DNA from: Paraphoma chrysanthemicola | Lineage: Eukaryota; Ascomycota; Dothideomycetes; Pleosporales; Phaeosphaeriaceae | Length of the DNA stretch: 64,000 bases | Reading direction: 5' to 3' | Assembly: GCA_020744225.1 (NCBI GenBank) | Contig: JAGMWG010000019.1 | Location: forward strand, 868,001 to 932,000 | Shown: positions 10,550 to 21,513 of the stretch, in pieces | Numbering within the stretch: position 1 is the first letter of the stretch | How the letters are laid out: each line of letters begins with the position of its first letter | Translations under genes and position numbers: made by a program | The notes under the pieces: model-generated | What the model saw: the letters and a program-made list of their open reading frames with translations, nothing else | What the model was told of the DNA's origin: nothing | Databases searched by the model: none

Positions 10550-10876
10550 AGTGCCGAGTCTTCGAGGTGAAGCCATCTTCTCCTTTGTATCGAAGAGCTT
10601 TGAAGAAAAGATGCTGAGTTGTACTAGACCATAGGTAAAGCTCACACCGTATATACTCGCCATGTAACTACAACGCAAGGAGTAGTTTGCAGCGGCCGCG
10701 TTGCTAGGGAATGAGTAGCGGATCTTTGTATAATCCCCAGATTAGAACGTAGTACGAGAGCATATTATTACTGCTCTTATAGCACATAACTGTATATAAT
10801 TGTTACACTGTATTTTCTTTTACTACTATTCTTATTGTCAAAAGATGTAATTAGACTAATAAATAGGTACAAGTTA
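10550..10876. other. Short intergenic, AT-rich
   Basis: 3' flank of the kinase-ankyrin gene. Its second half (about 10740-10870) is strongly AT-rich and looks eroded up to the point where transporter remnant B begins. No gene seen. Confidence 0.5.
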
Positions 10877-11620
10877 GCGGAGGGTTCGTAACGCAGCTCT
10901 TGTACTAGTCGTGAGTTTTCTGGATCATGAACGTCGATGTAGTTGTCCTTTCACTCGGTATCGTCACCATTCGGGTAACATATATTGATACACAGGCCCA
11001 TTACCTGGATCACTTCTCTCATGAATACTCTCTCGCAGTGTACTGCCTCGTTCTTTCGACATACGCCACGCTCTGAATCGAGCCAAGCCAGCAGACTGAA
11101 CTGGCGGGCAGTCTACATTACATCTCGATTGCATTTGGTTCCAATCTGATAGGTCAGATTGGAATTTACGCCATGGATCGCATCTATCGCGCATTATGTC
11201 GCCAGAACAACGGCGAGGGGGTTCGAGAGTTTCGCATCTCGTATCTCGTCCCTGGCATTCTGCTCATGTCCATTGGCCTATTTTGGTACAGTTGATCCGC
11301 TGAGCGCAATCTTCACTGACGATACTCAATATGGATCTTCATTCTTCACATAGGGAGATTTTGGCGCTGCGCAAGCTGTTCTTGCTTACCAGTTAGATGA
11401 GTTTGCCAACTTTGATGCGAGTGCGAATGCAGCAAGTCGTGTCATCTCTTATCTCCTTGCATTCATGTTTCCTATTTTCGCGCCGGCACATATGAAGAGA
11501 TGGAATATGCATGGGAGAATAGTATCTTGGCATTTGTTATGCTTGGATTGGGATGCCCTACATGTTAGGTCTTGTGGTCGTGGGGCGCCCAGCTAAGGTC
11601 AATCGGGAACCAGGTGCAGC
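10877..11620 (+). pseudogene. Decayed MFS transporter, copy B (C-terminal half)
   Basis: Starts inside the same motif region as copy A (GGRVRNAALVLVVSF-type block; another frame gives VFWIMNVDVVV). It continues with YCLVLSTYATL, then SGLHYISIAFGSNLIGQIGI and YAMDRIYRALCRQNNGEGVR, then EFRISYLVPGILLMSIGLFW (about 11110-11290). After a stop and frameshift it reads FANFDASANAASRVISYLLA and EEMEYAWENSILAFVMLGLG (about 11395-11555). The DASANAA block is the helix-11 region of fungal drug/polyamine MFS proteins. Stops and frame changes rule out a functional product. About 90 bp present in copy A near 2830-2930 are missing here. Both remnants are on the plus strand and bracket the two kinase-fold genes. 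Confidence 0.88.
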
Positions 11621-12355
11621 AGAACCGAACAAAAGCCCGACGACTTGGCTAGGCTTGGACCGGCAACTCTTCAGGGTATTTACAGTCATTCGAGAAGCAT
11701 TAGTCCCGGACTGACGTCGGATTGCGCAATTTGAGGCATTACAAACACAGTCGACCAATCGTTTTGCGCTTTCTCAACAATCAGCCAAGACAAAATGGCC
11801 AAGCGACAAGAATCGAGGCCACGTTTCGCAGTCTAAGAGCACAGACGATTCACGAAATGTTGTTAGGATACTTCTGACGTGATGCCTTCCCCACTGCCAA
11901 TCGACGTCGCGATTACTGATCTTTCGACCAATCACGACACACCGTATCAGATTTTACATAAGCTTGTCATAGTGCAAATGTGACCTTCATACTAATCTTG
12001 CCTTATAGCGGAGTCGGGATAACAATAAACCGGCGCATTACATGATCAATCCTATGCATCACGATTTGGTTACCACTTTGGTGCATTTGTAATGCAACCC
12101 CCGCCTACCTAATCATGACATTCGCACGAAGGGAAATACTAGCTCAACCACACTGCGAAGCTTGTTGTATTTGTAAGGAGAATATAAAAGCGAGGAAGGC
12201 TCAATTGCTTCCTAGACATCTACATTCACACTTCATTCTACAAGTACATCTTCAGTCTATAACCAATTCTCAAAATTGCTCCCTCAACTAGAGTCTCGTT
12301 CCTCTCCCTCCTCGTCCTTGTTTTTGGTCTTGTGCTCCGTCGCTTTGCTACAGAC
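11621..12355 (+). promoter_or_regulatory. Upstream region of the dehydrogenase with TATA box
   Basis: After the transporter remnant no gene is visible. A good TATA element, TATAAAAG, lies at 12183-12190, about 165 bp before the ATG at 12356, followed by a pyrimidine-rich leader typical of well-expressed fungal genes. Confidence 0.55.
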
Positions 12356-13489
12356 ATGGCGAAGATCCCAACAACCCAAACCGCTCTCGTCGTCCAGGCC
12401 ATAGGCAAGCCATTGGTCTCTGTCTCGGACTGGCCCGTTCCTTCCCCTGGGCCCAAGCAAGTTCAGGTCCGCGTCACAGTTGGCGCCCTGAACCCACACG
12501 ATTCTTATTCCCGCGACATTGGACTCTTCATTGCAGATGATATACCAGCTGTCCTAGGCAATGATGTCGTAGGCGAGGTGACTGCGCTTGGAGAGGGCGC
12601 CAAAAGATACAAGGTTGGCGATAAAGTCTTCGGTCAAGGAAGCATGGCCAGGGGAAGCAGGGCGTTGCAGCAGTATGCGGTGCTGGATGAGGATTTCTCG
12701 GCGGAGGTGCCCAAGGGAACGAGTGATGATGAGGCAGCGACATTGCCGTCGAATATCATTGCTGGTATGTCTTCTTTCCCTTACTATGATTACTCATCCA
12801 CAATTGCATCATATTTGAAGAGACATCTCATACTGACTGCGCCCACAGACGTCGTCGCCTTCTTCGACCCAACCCATCTCGCCATCCCCGCCCCTTGGAC
12901 CGGCAAGACCACCACCGAGAACAGCATCCTCATCGTCGGTGGTGGTTCCAATTGCGGTCGCTTCGCTGTGCAACTTGCCCACTTCTCAGGCTTCAAAACC
13001 ATCGTCGTCGTCGGCGGTCGCGAAGCCGAGTTGAGGTCATACGGCGCGACACACGTCGTCGACCGCCATGGCGGCCACGAAGCCGTGACAAAGCGCATTC
13101 GCGATATTGTCAGCGACGACCTGATTCTTGCCTTTGACGCCGTGAGTGCTCCTGGCGAGCAACATGTCGCCATCAACGCTTTGTCAAACTCCAAGACGGG
13201 CAAGTTGGCGCGCCTAAGATCCTCACGAGGAGAGTTACAAGAAGCCCTCATTCAGCCAAAGAAGGCCGGATATGAGCTGAAGAATGTCATGGGATCATCG
13301 TCTGCCCATGCTGACATCACGGGCCCATTCTGGAAGAACCTCGGTGACTTCCTTGTGCAGGGCAAGATCAAGGCGCTCGAGTATGCAACTGTGGACGGAC
13401 TAGATGCGGACAAGGCGAATGAGGTCTTGGATGCCTATACAAAGGGGCCCAGGCCCAAGCAGACGCATTTCCACCCTTCAAAGATATGA
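12356..13489 (+). CDS. Zinc-type alcohol dehydrogenase-like / enoyl reductase (MDR superfamily)
   Basis: 349 aa from exons 12356-12764 and 12849-13489. NAD(P)H-dependent reductase of the medium-chain dehydrogenase family, closest in style to the fungal ToxD/trans-enoyl reductase-like group. The N-terminal GroES-like fold shows GALNPHDSYSRDIG and PAVLGNDVVGEVTALGEG; the Rossmann nucleotide-binding segment is SILIVGGGSNCGRFAVQLA, followed by YGATHVVD. The Cys/His zinc ligands of true alcohol dehydrogenases are absent from the early part, fitting the zinc-free branch. The intron (84 nt, GTATGT...CAG) is a multiple of three with no stop, so an unspliced reading also stays open; homologs favour removal (NIIADVVAFFDP). 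The ATG at 12356 is the first in frame. There is no biosynthetic cluster nearby, so the substrate is unknown. Confidence 0.85.
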   Translation: MAKIPTTQTALVVQAIGKPLVSVSDWPVPSPGPKQVQVRVTVGALNPHDSYSRDIGLFIADDIPAVLGNDVVGEVTALGEGAKRYKVGDKVFGQGSMARGSRALQQYAVLDEDFSAEVPKGTSDDEAATLPSNIIAGMSSFPYYDYSSTIASYLKRHLILTAPTDVVAFFDPTHLAIPAPWTGKTTTENSILIVGGGSNCGRFAVQLAHFSGFKTIVVVGGREAELRSYGATHVVDRHGGHEAVTKRIRDIVSDDLILAFDAVSAPGEQHVAINALSNSKTGKLARLRSSRGELQEALIQPKKAGYELKNVMGSSSAHADITGPFWKNLGDFLVQGKIKALEYATVDGLDADKANEVLDAYTKGPRPKQTHFHPSKI

Positions 13490-14237
13490 GCTGCGCGGCG
13501 AATATACCCTCCTGCAGCATAGCAATACAGATGAAAAAACAAGACAAACAAAACAATGCTGAATAGCGCGTCCTTGCTACAATTTCTAACTTGCACCGTG
13601 CATATCTTGAAAGTTCTTCGTTCAACACAAGTCACGAAGTAAACTGTTCACAGGGCAGCTGTTGTATACGGAGCTAACATGCATATAAGTTGTAAAGTAA
13701 AGCTTCCTCTCTCTCCTTTTCCTCACTGACAACAAGCCAACACTAAAAGCACCCAAGAAAATCCAACCGTAAAGTATCTCCAGAAATCATTCCCTGCAAC
13801 TTCCACGCATATTCGCAAAGGCGGCTCACTTCAGCTAAGTAAGTTGCTGTAAACAAAATCTCCAGCAGCTAGACCGTCCTGAAGAATTTTTGAGCTCATC
13901 GTCACAAACCTGCGTATACACTTTTGCTTTTGCTTGTGTAATGTGTAGCAAAATTTCATATGCACACCCGAAACCTCCAATACGGTGGGAGTCTGAATGA
14001 GTGCTGTTTGCTACTTTACCTAGAGATTTACTGGGATGGTACGGTTTGGGTTGGAGGTGAAGAGAGCTTTTAGGGGAGGTTGAAAGAACTTTTGTATGTA
14101 TTTCGGGGCAGCTAGAATGGATGAAACTCTGTTCTCAAGAGGTTTCCAAGCTAGACCAAGGTTACAACGTTGTATCGTTCCATCGTGACTGCCAGTACTT
14201 TTAAGACTCGTAACCTTGAGAGATTATATACAAACAT
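13490..14237. other. Intergenic between convergent genes
   Basis: 3' flanks of the dehydrogenase (plus) and the MFS transporter (minus). No open frame with recognisable content. Confidence 0.5.
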
Positions 14238-16534
14238 TTAAACATCCCTCTTTTCCACCTTCTCTTCCTCTTCCTCTTTCTTCTCCCCCTCCCCCTCCCT
14301 CTTCTTCCTCCTCTCCCGTTCCCTCCTCCCCTCCTCCTCCCCCTTCTTCCTCATCAAATACTGACAAAACGGACTTCTTTCCCTCATTTTACCACCGTAC
14401 CGCAAAAACACAAACGGTACAACACACAACGCCAGGCTCAGAAACCCCATCAGACTCGTCGCCCACGCAACGCCCATGCTGCGATACATGGGTCTGGCAG
14501 CAAACGGGAGAATCGCGCCGAAACTGCTCCTGCTAAGCGATGCGGCGGCCATGGCGCTCGCAGCGAAGATTTCGTACGCGTCGACGAGGTAGTTGAGCAG
14601 GGCCATGAAGAGGCATAGGTAGCCCATGCCGAAAATTACGCCGGAGAGCACGGGAACGGCCCAGTGGATGCTTTCTCGGGCGGTCCAGCCGAGCCAGAAA
14701 CTGCTGATTACGAAAAATGGGCCCGCGATACAGGCAAGTGGTAAGCGGCGGTATTCTTCATTGGCGGCCCATGGGCGCTGAAGGCGTTGGGCGCGGGAGA
14801 GGATGCTGTCCCAGGATAGGTACATGCCTGCGGAGATAATGGCGCCGACGCCGATGGGTAGGAAGGCGAGGCCTGTTTCGCCGCGGTTGAAGCCGTAAAT
14901 GCCGGTGAAGATTATGGGGAAAGATTGCAGGAAGATGTAGAATATTGCGTCTAAGTGAAAGTTAGCATGGACTGGATGGATTGGTGGTGGAATGAGATGT
15001 AGGAGATGAGGGGAGAGGGAAAGGAAAAGGATGCGTACAGGCGTAGCTCAAATACAAGCACGTGAACAGTACGAGTGGCTCGAAGATAATCATGCGGAGT
15101 GGCCGCGATAACACGACGGTGACGATATGATTAAAGTCTGTCTTTTCAAGCTCAAGTTGTGCGACAATGGTGGTGTCGCCTGTTTCTTTGCGTAGGCGTT
15201 GGGCACGGTGTTTGAGGATCGCCGGGCCGTATGTTTCGGGAAAGAAGATGAAGAGCGGCCATGTTGCTCCTGCGAAGATGGCAGTGACCCAGAACGGCCA
15301 GCTCCAGGAGACTACGGAGACGAATCCAGAGACTATAGGGCCCAGGATGGGGCCCAATGTTGTTGCGGCCTAGGGTGGAGTCAGGAAGCGTATCTCAAGT
15401 GAGTGAAAGTTAGGTTTACCATGAAGATTGCCATACTTCTTCCTCGGGTCCTCGGGTCTAGGCCAGCAAGTAAGTACGCGCTTCGAATCCTTCGTTCACT
15501 TGGGGACGCACCATGAAAGATGTCTGCACAAATACCTCCGACGACACTGATCGCACAGCTCCCTCCCAAACCAGCGAAAAATCTGAACACTACCAGGGCA
15601 GCGAAGTTTGGTGAAACGGCAGATGCAATCGAAAAAATGGTTAGAATGGCGAAGGAGTAGATCATGATGATCTTGCGACCATAAGTCTCGGAAAGTGGGC
15701 CCCAGCCCATGGGGCCAAAAACGTAGCCGACGAGAAATATAGAGGTTGGAAGGACGAGGAGATACTCCGAGGTGACATTAAAGTGGTCCGAGATGGGTGG
15801 GGTTGCACCTGCTGCAATGCTGCAGAGTGTTAGTGACGAACAGTGCAGATGAGAGGCCGGCATACGAAGACGACACGGTACTGTTCATGACTAGACAACC
15901 ATCAGCTGACGTACTGATAGTAGTCAGGGATACTCACCAGCCATTGTAGCTACCAAGAATGCATAACTTTTCTTGGGCTATGGACGTGAGCAAGTGTTCG
16001 AGAAGCCAGTTTGAATCAGCGACCTACAAAAGACCCTGGAACAGAAGTCAGATAACTATTTCTGGAGAGCATATAATATGAACGTACAATTGTTTGGATT
16101 TTCCGGATCGTCATCTTCGAAGCGAATGATTTTCTGTTCAGGCGAGGTATCGTTTGACCTACTCGAAGTGGTTGAATGCGATCTTCTCGACGGTGTGGTT
16201 GAAGTCGAAAGTGACCGTGAGTCGACTTCTTCAATGCGGTCCTCTTCCTCATGATTATAAGGACTGTCGATGTCTTTGTCGAGAGTTTTCAGGTACGCGG
16301 CTCGCGAGCTTGCTTCCCCGGCTGTCGTTAACCGTTAGAGACCTCACGCATAGACTACGAGGATTGCGTACGGCGAGTTCGACTCCTCGAGCTTCTCTGG
16401 CTTTTCGAGCTCTTCTGGCTTCTAGATGTCACGCTCCTCACGAGTGCAACAGGTGTCGCAATAGCCTCGAGTCCTTCACCATATCGTTGTTGTTCCCGGG
16501 AATAAGTTCTTTCTAAATCCGTATGCGACTCCAT
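14238..16534 (-). CDS. MFS transporter (drug/polyamine-type, TPO/FLR1 style)
   Basis: Intact 12-helix proton antiporter of the plasma membrane, 619 aa in a nine-exon model: 16534-16372, 16321-16088, 16035-16028, 15977-15938, 15890-15866, 15819-15512, 15457-15420, 15369-15039, 14950-14238. The N-terminal tail is Ser/Arg-rich, then DDDPENPNNW enters helix 1. Motifs are VMNSTVSSS, GYVFGPMGWGPLSETYGRK (loop 2-3), RFFAGLGGSCAISVVGG, DPRTRGRSMAIFM, LGPILGPIVSGF, FFPETYGPAIL and DAYEIFAASAMAA. The C-terminus is a highly charged Glu/Lys/Arg tail after RYGGKMRERSPFCQYL. The 8 nt exon 3 is the least certain element. It is the intact counterpart of the same broad family as the decayed copies at 2195 and 10877, but not an obvious recent parent. 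Likely substrates are drugs, polyamines or metabolites. Confidence 0.85.
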
Positions 16535-17069
16535 GGCGTCGATGACGCACTCAATTAAACACCTCGACTCAACAGCAATGAGGAAGTAGAAACAAGTGAA
16601 TGACAAAGATTCAGTTCACGAATTGATTTGAGAGGCAAAGCAAAGTCTAGGCTTGACCCCGCGCTTTTGGTTAGCTATCCGAGGTGGTTCATAGCGCGAA
16701 TTGGGAATGCAGCACTTGGGACAGGCACTGTACGACTCAGGCGCGGATCTGCATAACGGCCACTGTTGGGCTCCACGGAAGGGGACCGACTATGGCTTGA
16801 GTAAGTCATGATTAGATGCGTGGCGTCAAACGCTATGCCGAAGTGTTGTGCTGCAAGCATGTTCGGAATAAGTTGATATTCCGGAGAGAAGTGCGAACTC
16901 CGAATGGATGAACAAGCGAGGCGAACATCGACTTCATTTGAACTGATATCAGTCGCAATTATTGCCTAGATCACGAAAAGTATCGTTTTCATGTCGATCT
17001 CAAATGAGCAGTGTCTGCGGGTCGCTTCGTTTGTACAGCAAAATGTCGCAAACGTTGCACCTTGACCGC
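16535..17069. other. Intergenic
   Basis: Upstream of the MFS transporter and downstream of prefoldin 4. Nothing recognisable. Confidence 0.5.
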
Positions 17070-17649
17070 TTAAGTCTCGAGGTTGATGCTGCGGCCGAAC
17101 CGGCCATAGAGTGCTTTCTTCAGTTCGCCCATCTCTTCTTGAATACCCTCAAGTTTTGACTTGAGCGTTTCTACCTCGCTATCAATGGTCTCTGTTGAAG
17201 ACTCCAGGAGCTCGAGGACCTGTGGCTGTGGCAGTGATACGAAGCAGTCGCCCACCTTGTAGCTGTGAAGCATCAGCGATCACATTCAAGTTTGACGGCA
17301 CTGTACCGGCCGCTATACTACTTACGGGACTTTGTCCTCCTCATCGACAAGTTCTAGCTCGGTGGATATTTCCTCCAGATCTTCCTTTTCCTTCTGTGCG
17401 TGAGGTCAGTGGCGCGGAAGTGTGCGTGCAGTATGTGCAGGCATACAATTTTCGCTCTCAGCTCTTCTTCGAGCGCAGTCTCTTTTTGGTGTAACGAACT
17501 GAACCGATTGATTTTCTCTTGGTCTTCGCGGCGCACTTCCATATCCTCGCTCGCCGCTGAGGCTTCCTCCTCCTTGGTAAGCTGCAACCTCGTTAGCGTC
17601 GTCTGGTATGGACTGCGAATTTTGTGTCACTGACCATGCGACGCTGCAT
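17070..17649 (-). CDS. GIM3: Prefoldin subunit 4
   Basis: 136 aa beta-type prefoldin subunit; the hexamer hands nascent actin and tubulin to the CCT chaperonin in the cytosol. Four exons: 17649-17635 (only MQRRM), 17581-17447, 17393-17326, 17262-17070. The assembled protein has the two coiled-coil helices of the family: first helix REDQEKINRFSSLHQKETAL, EISTELELVDEED, the beta-hairpin KVPYKVGDCFVSLPQPQ, then the second helix ending ELKKALYGRFGRSINLE, which is the canonical C-terminus of subunit 4. Length matches the family. The 15 nt first exon is supported by the conserved MQRRM start and frame continuity. It lies about 300 bp downstream of the VPS3-like gene on the same strand. Confidence 0.93.
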
Positions 17650-17946
17650 CGTGACAGATGTATTTCGCGTAAACTGAGCGTGCTTCCAAACGTATTTGAG
17701 TGTTGCAAAGTATTGTATGAGTGGTTTAATATGTGTGATGTAAGTCTTGAAGGTGCTTGCCGCATTGGGTCGCGAAAGATTCACCCGCAACGCCAAGCAA
17801 AGTCCAAAAGCTCAGACGATCCGTCAACTTCAAAACTCTACGCACTCCGTACAAAACATAGCACGCTTGACTGAAATTCACAGACAGTATCATGTCACTG
17901 GATGTCGAAGAATTCATTGTTTACATATCTGTGGTATATACAAATC

Positions 17947-20900
17947 TTATGCCGCTCTTTCGAAGGTCGCGTCTAATCCTTCCCTTTTCTCTATGAGCTC
18001 GCTGCTCATTTGACTGTTTTGGGCGTCGCTGAGTGCTCGCACGATGTCGCTCTCTGCCTTGTCCCTAACCAGTCTTCTCAAACTATTAATAAGATACGCC
18101 GAGAATATATCAACACTCCAATCGTCTGGCAGAACAGCGAGGACGTCGCCAATGTCAAACCACCCGGCGAAGCGCTCAAGGAGTTCTCCAGTCCGCTCAA
18201 CACGCTGGGAAAGATCCTCGATATGCAAGAAGTCTTGAAGTAGGAAGTTGAAGAGACGCGACTGCTCGGCTCGGCTAGGAAGCTCGGATTGCGGGATTGG
18301 TAGCGACCCGGGACTCATAGGCCGAAAGATGGAACTGCATCCGTATAGACAGTATGAGATTGCTGTGTTGAAGTCACCGAGACCGTGAACGAGGAGTCTC
18401 AGTGCTTCCTGGTGGCGTCCCTGTCGACCATTCAAAATGATCATCTCAGAAACAAGTTCATTCTCGTACGGTTGTAGACGCGACAATATAGCGCCAACAT
18501 CGTATGAAGATGTTGCGGGTTGACTGGAGCTGAGCAGCTGCAAGAGTCTTAATCGAGCTTGCCACCACTCCGCGGGGAGGGCGTTGTCAGTAATGAAGCT
18601 ATGGTATGTCGGCTTTGGAGGTACAAGGATACGATATGTCTCGTAGGTTTGCGCTAGCGTGGTGCGTGACGATGGATTGTTCTCGAGCTCTGTTATCACT
18701 GTGTCGAGGTAAAAAGCGATGAGCTCGTTGATGTATTGTGTGTGTTTTTTGTCGAAGACGAGGTGCTCCAGATACACTTTGACTGCAGCAGGTGCCTTTT
18801 CCCGTAAGATTGCAACAGCTCGTGTTGGGTCAAATCTGACGCGGCTGTGCTCGTCCGCGAAAATCTCTACCCCCAGCCTTGGGTTACGATTCGCAAGCCA
18901 TGCACCATATTCTTCAACCATGGCCTGATCTCGAATGCGAGATAGATAGTCGCGGAGGCGGAGTTCGCCGTCGGCAAACTCACCGCCCTTGTCCTCTTCG
19001 CCATCTAAGATGCGCTTCCATGTCGCGAGCACTTTGGAAAACTTTACTGGCGCCTTGCAATTGGCCTGATATAGGCGACTTAACAGAAATAGGCGTTTGA
19101 ACTGCTCAAGTAGCTCAACAGCTCGGTCGAAGCACTCCACCTCCTTGTCCACTAGCTCATACAGCTCGGCCCGGTGCGTGCCTGGACTTGAAGTACCCTT
19201 TGGACTGCCCTGATCCAGAAGGAGAAGGATGTGTAAAAGTGCAGCATCGATGCTTCGAAACACGTAGGGGTCGTTGGTGACGCTAGCCATGCCTTTCTGT
19301 CGCTTCCAGAACTGCAGATATCTCTTCACAAGGTGAAGCAGATTGTCTCCAAAAGGGCCATTGACATCAGTAGGCATAGTTGACAGGTCGTTTTGTGATA
19401 AGAATTGCTCGACAAGCGAAGTTATGCCACCCGAGATCTGAATTCCCTCCGGGCCTTGTACAACTTCCTCATTGAGAATCGGTAACAGAGTCAAGACGAC
19501 TCGCGGGTCCATCTCTCCCTCGATCAGAGCCTGTTCGGTGATGCGCTTCTCGTTCTCGAAGATGATGATGTTCGTCCTAGTCCGAAGGATGACATCCATG
19601 AAGAGCATGATGGACGCTTTCTGACGAATGTAGATGAGGCTGAGATATTCTGATTCGTTGCGTGGTTCTTGCCCACGTATATTGCCAAGAACACCTTCAA
19701 GCTGGCGGCGATTCGGCTGGATGCGCGTTCCGTCTCCCGTTGGCGTGAATTGAGCTGCCTCGATCCTGGCATCTAATCTTGTCACGAGCGGGTTGCGCAC
19801 CGTCCACCATATTTGATCCCCAGCCCAGAGCACGTTCTGGGTTTGCAATTTGGACAATCGATCTGTGAACTCACGATCTGCCTTTGCCTGGGCCGCAGTA
19901 CCTTTTCTCGCGTCCGCATCAGTACTGCTGGCAGGACCGAGCTGAAGCCGCTTGACGGTAAGTTTTTGACCGATTTCGGACAGAATGAGGTCGTATGGTT
20001 GTACTACAGTCCGCATACCCAGAGGGACTGAAATATGAGTTCCTTTTCCGGAAGCTGTCACTCCAAGTGCTGCGAGGTTGAGCCATTCTTTGTCACTTTC
20101 GGCCTCGCCAGGATCGATATCCCATCGCTGAACCTCGACACCATAATTGACCTGGTCGCCATCATCCTCATGCACTGCAGCGAGAACATAGCCTTCTTGG
20201 GCATCCAGGTCAGGTCCAGTAGAAGCGTTCATGTCGATGCCTGAGCCGTCAACAACTATCGCATCTGGATAGCTACTGAACTGTATGCTCCCTCTGCACA
20301 TATCCCCGTCCAGGTTGACGAACATGCCGACACCTGGTTCTGAGGGAGTAGTGCCTACGGTAAGGAGAAACTCGTTGGGGCTTGGGGATGCAATGTGCGG
20401 TCTCAAGGGTTCAAAAGGTGGCGGTGGTGATGGCTCGTCAACTTGAACCTCTGGTATGGGCTCGTCTGGTGGTGGTGGTAGTGGCTTGTCTGGCGATACA
20501 GCTCCACCTCTGGGCAGGCTGGATGACCTGTCAGGCGTGCCGGGTGCTCGAGCAGGGGATCGCGCTGGTGCGGGGGACATGCTTCGCGAGAGTGATTCGG
20601 GCACGTCAAAGCCGTACCGCTGAGCTGGCGGTCGCGGACTTTCGGTGCGCTGGGGAGGACCACCTAGTCCGAGCATGTTCAAGCTTGTACTTCTAGCATG
20701 GCCTCGCTGCTCTTCCTGCCCGCGTGGTTGTGCGCTCGCGTTTGACACGCTTCGTGAGGGCGCATGTGGTACGCTTGCAACGCTCTCGGCCGCACCTCCC
20801 ACATCACCTGCATCAGGGTCCAACGAAGAGATTGGGAACAGTCCGATCTTTTGCTGATGCATGACGTCCAGCAGCGCATATGAGTGCGCGTCCGCGGCGC

Positions 20901-21513
20901 ACGAGTAGGTGTCGCGGCGCACCGAGATCAAGCATCCTCCGTACTCAATCGCCTTGATCGCTTTGGGTGGGGAGTTCTCCGATATCTGCACTAGCCGCAG
21001 CCTCTTCTTTAGGCCTATCACCACAACCACGCCATCGCTACTTTGGTCGTCCTCGTCCTCGTCCTCGTTCAGGTCCACGCCGCCGACCCATAGACACGAT
21101 ATAGGCTTGAAGTTGGACTCTGGGCTCAGCTCAGGCAGCGAGTATATGGAGAAGGTGTTGTTGCACAGGATACAGGCTTTATTGACCTTGGGGAGGAGCA
21201 GGATCTGTTGCACGCCGGGGCCGCCCGGGTCGTTGTGCGGCGGCTCAAGTCTCGAGGCGATGATGGCGGTCGGCTCGTTGGAGGCATCGCCGGGCTCGGG
21301 CGGCAGGAGGACGAAATGGAGGATCTCAGCGGCCGAAGTGCCGACGTAGAGGTTGCCGTTCCATACTTCTACACAGGTAATGCGCACGTCTGCCGTGTTT
21401 CCATCAGCGGAGAGCGGCAGGTCGGCGACGAGCTTGCGGAGGATGAAGGGCCCGTCTTGCGGCGGCGGCGGCGGACGGGGGGTCAATTGCGCGGGGGGAG
21501 CTGCTTCTGCCAT
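17947..21513 (-). CDS. VPS3: CORVET subunit Vps3-like (CNH domain, TGFBRAP1/Vps39 family)
   Basis: Intronless, 1188 aa, ATG at 21513. Vps3 is the Rab5-binding subunit of the CORVET tether that fuses early endosomes. The N-terminal citron-homology (CNH) beta-propeller is visible from about residue 40 (CVEVWNGNLYVGTSAAEILH), then QILLLPKVNKACILCNNTFS and VVVIGLKKRLRLVQI. A Pro/Ser-rich disordered insert interrupts it around 240-370. The C-terminal half is alpha-helical with Vps39-type features: LIYIRQKASIMLFMDVILRT, AVAILREKAPAAVKVYLEHL, RHQEALRLLVHGLGDFNTAI, then a short Cys-containing tail. The family also includes Vps39 of the HOPS complex; the length and insert favour Vps3, but separating the two by eye is not certain. 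Head-to-head with the Golgi gene COY1 across 318 bp. Confidence 0.82.
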   Translation of the reverse strand: MAEAAPPAQLTPRPPPPPQDGPFILRKLVADLPLSADGNTADVRITCVEVWNGNLYVGTSAAEILHFVLLPPEPGDASNEPTAIIASRLEPPHNDPGGPGVQQILLLPKVNKACILCNNTFSIYSLPELSPESNFKPISCLWVGGVDLNEDEDEDDQSSDGVVVVIGLKKRLRLVQISENSPPKAIKAIEYGGCLISVRRDTYSCAADAHSYALLDVMHQQKIGLFPISSLDPDAGDVGGAAESVASVPHAPSRSVSNASAQPRGQEEQRGHARSTSLNMLGLGGPPQRTESPRPPAQRYGFDVPESLSRSMSPAPARSPARAPGTPDRSSSLPRGGAVSPDKPLPPPPDEPIPEVQVDEPSPPPPFEPLRPHIASPSPNEFLLTVGTTPSEPGVGMFVNLDGDMCRGSIQFSSYPDAIVVDGSGIDMNASTGPDLDAQEGYVLAAVHEDDGDQVNYGVEVQRWDIDPGEAESDKEWLNLAALGVTASGKGTHISVPLGMRTVVQPYDLILSEIGQKLTVKRLQLGPASSTDADARKGTAAQAKADREFTDRLSKLQTQNVLWAGDQIWWTVRNPLVTRLDARIEAAQFTPTGDGTRIQPNRRQLEGVLGNIRGQEPRNESEYLSLIYIRQKASIMLFMDVILRTRTNIIIFENEKRITEQALIEGEMDPRVVLTLLPILNEEVVQGPEGIQISGGITSLVEQFLSQNDLSTMPTDVNGPFGDNLLHLVKRYLQFWKRQKGMASVTNDPYVFRSIDAALLHILLLLDQGSPKGTSSPGTHRAELYELVDKEVECFDRAVELLEQFKRLFLLSRLYQANCKAPVKFSKVLATWKRILDGEEDKGGEFADGELRLRDYLSRIRDQAMVEEYGAWLANRNPRLGVEIFADEHSRVRFDPTRAVAILREKAPAAVKVYLEHLVFDKKHTQYINELIAFYLDTVITELENNPSSRTTLAQTYETYRILVPPKPTYHSFITDNALPAEWWQARLRLLQLLSSSQPATSSYDVGAILSRLQPYENELVSEMIILNGRQGRHQEALRLLVHGLGDFNTAISYCLYGCSSIFRPMSPGSLPIPQSELPSRAEQSRLFNFLLQDFLHIEDLSQRVERTGELLERFAGWFDIGDVLAVLPDDWSVDIFSAYLINSLRRLVRDKAESDIVRALSDAQNSQMSSELIEKREGLDATFERAA

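Noticed and set aside
2195..11620. One MFS gene split by insertion of the kinase pair
   Set aside because: The two remnants overlap by roughly 300 bp of the same coding region, so a simple split is excluded; duplication is required.
16365..16390. GTTCGACTCC, resembling a tRNA T-arm box B
   Set aside because: Lies inside exon 1 of the MFS gene and no acceptor, D or anticodon stem can be folded around it.
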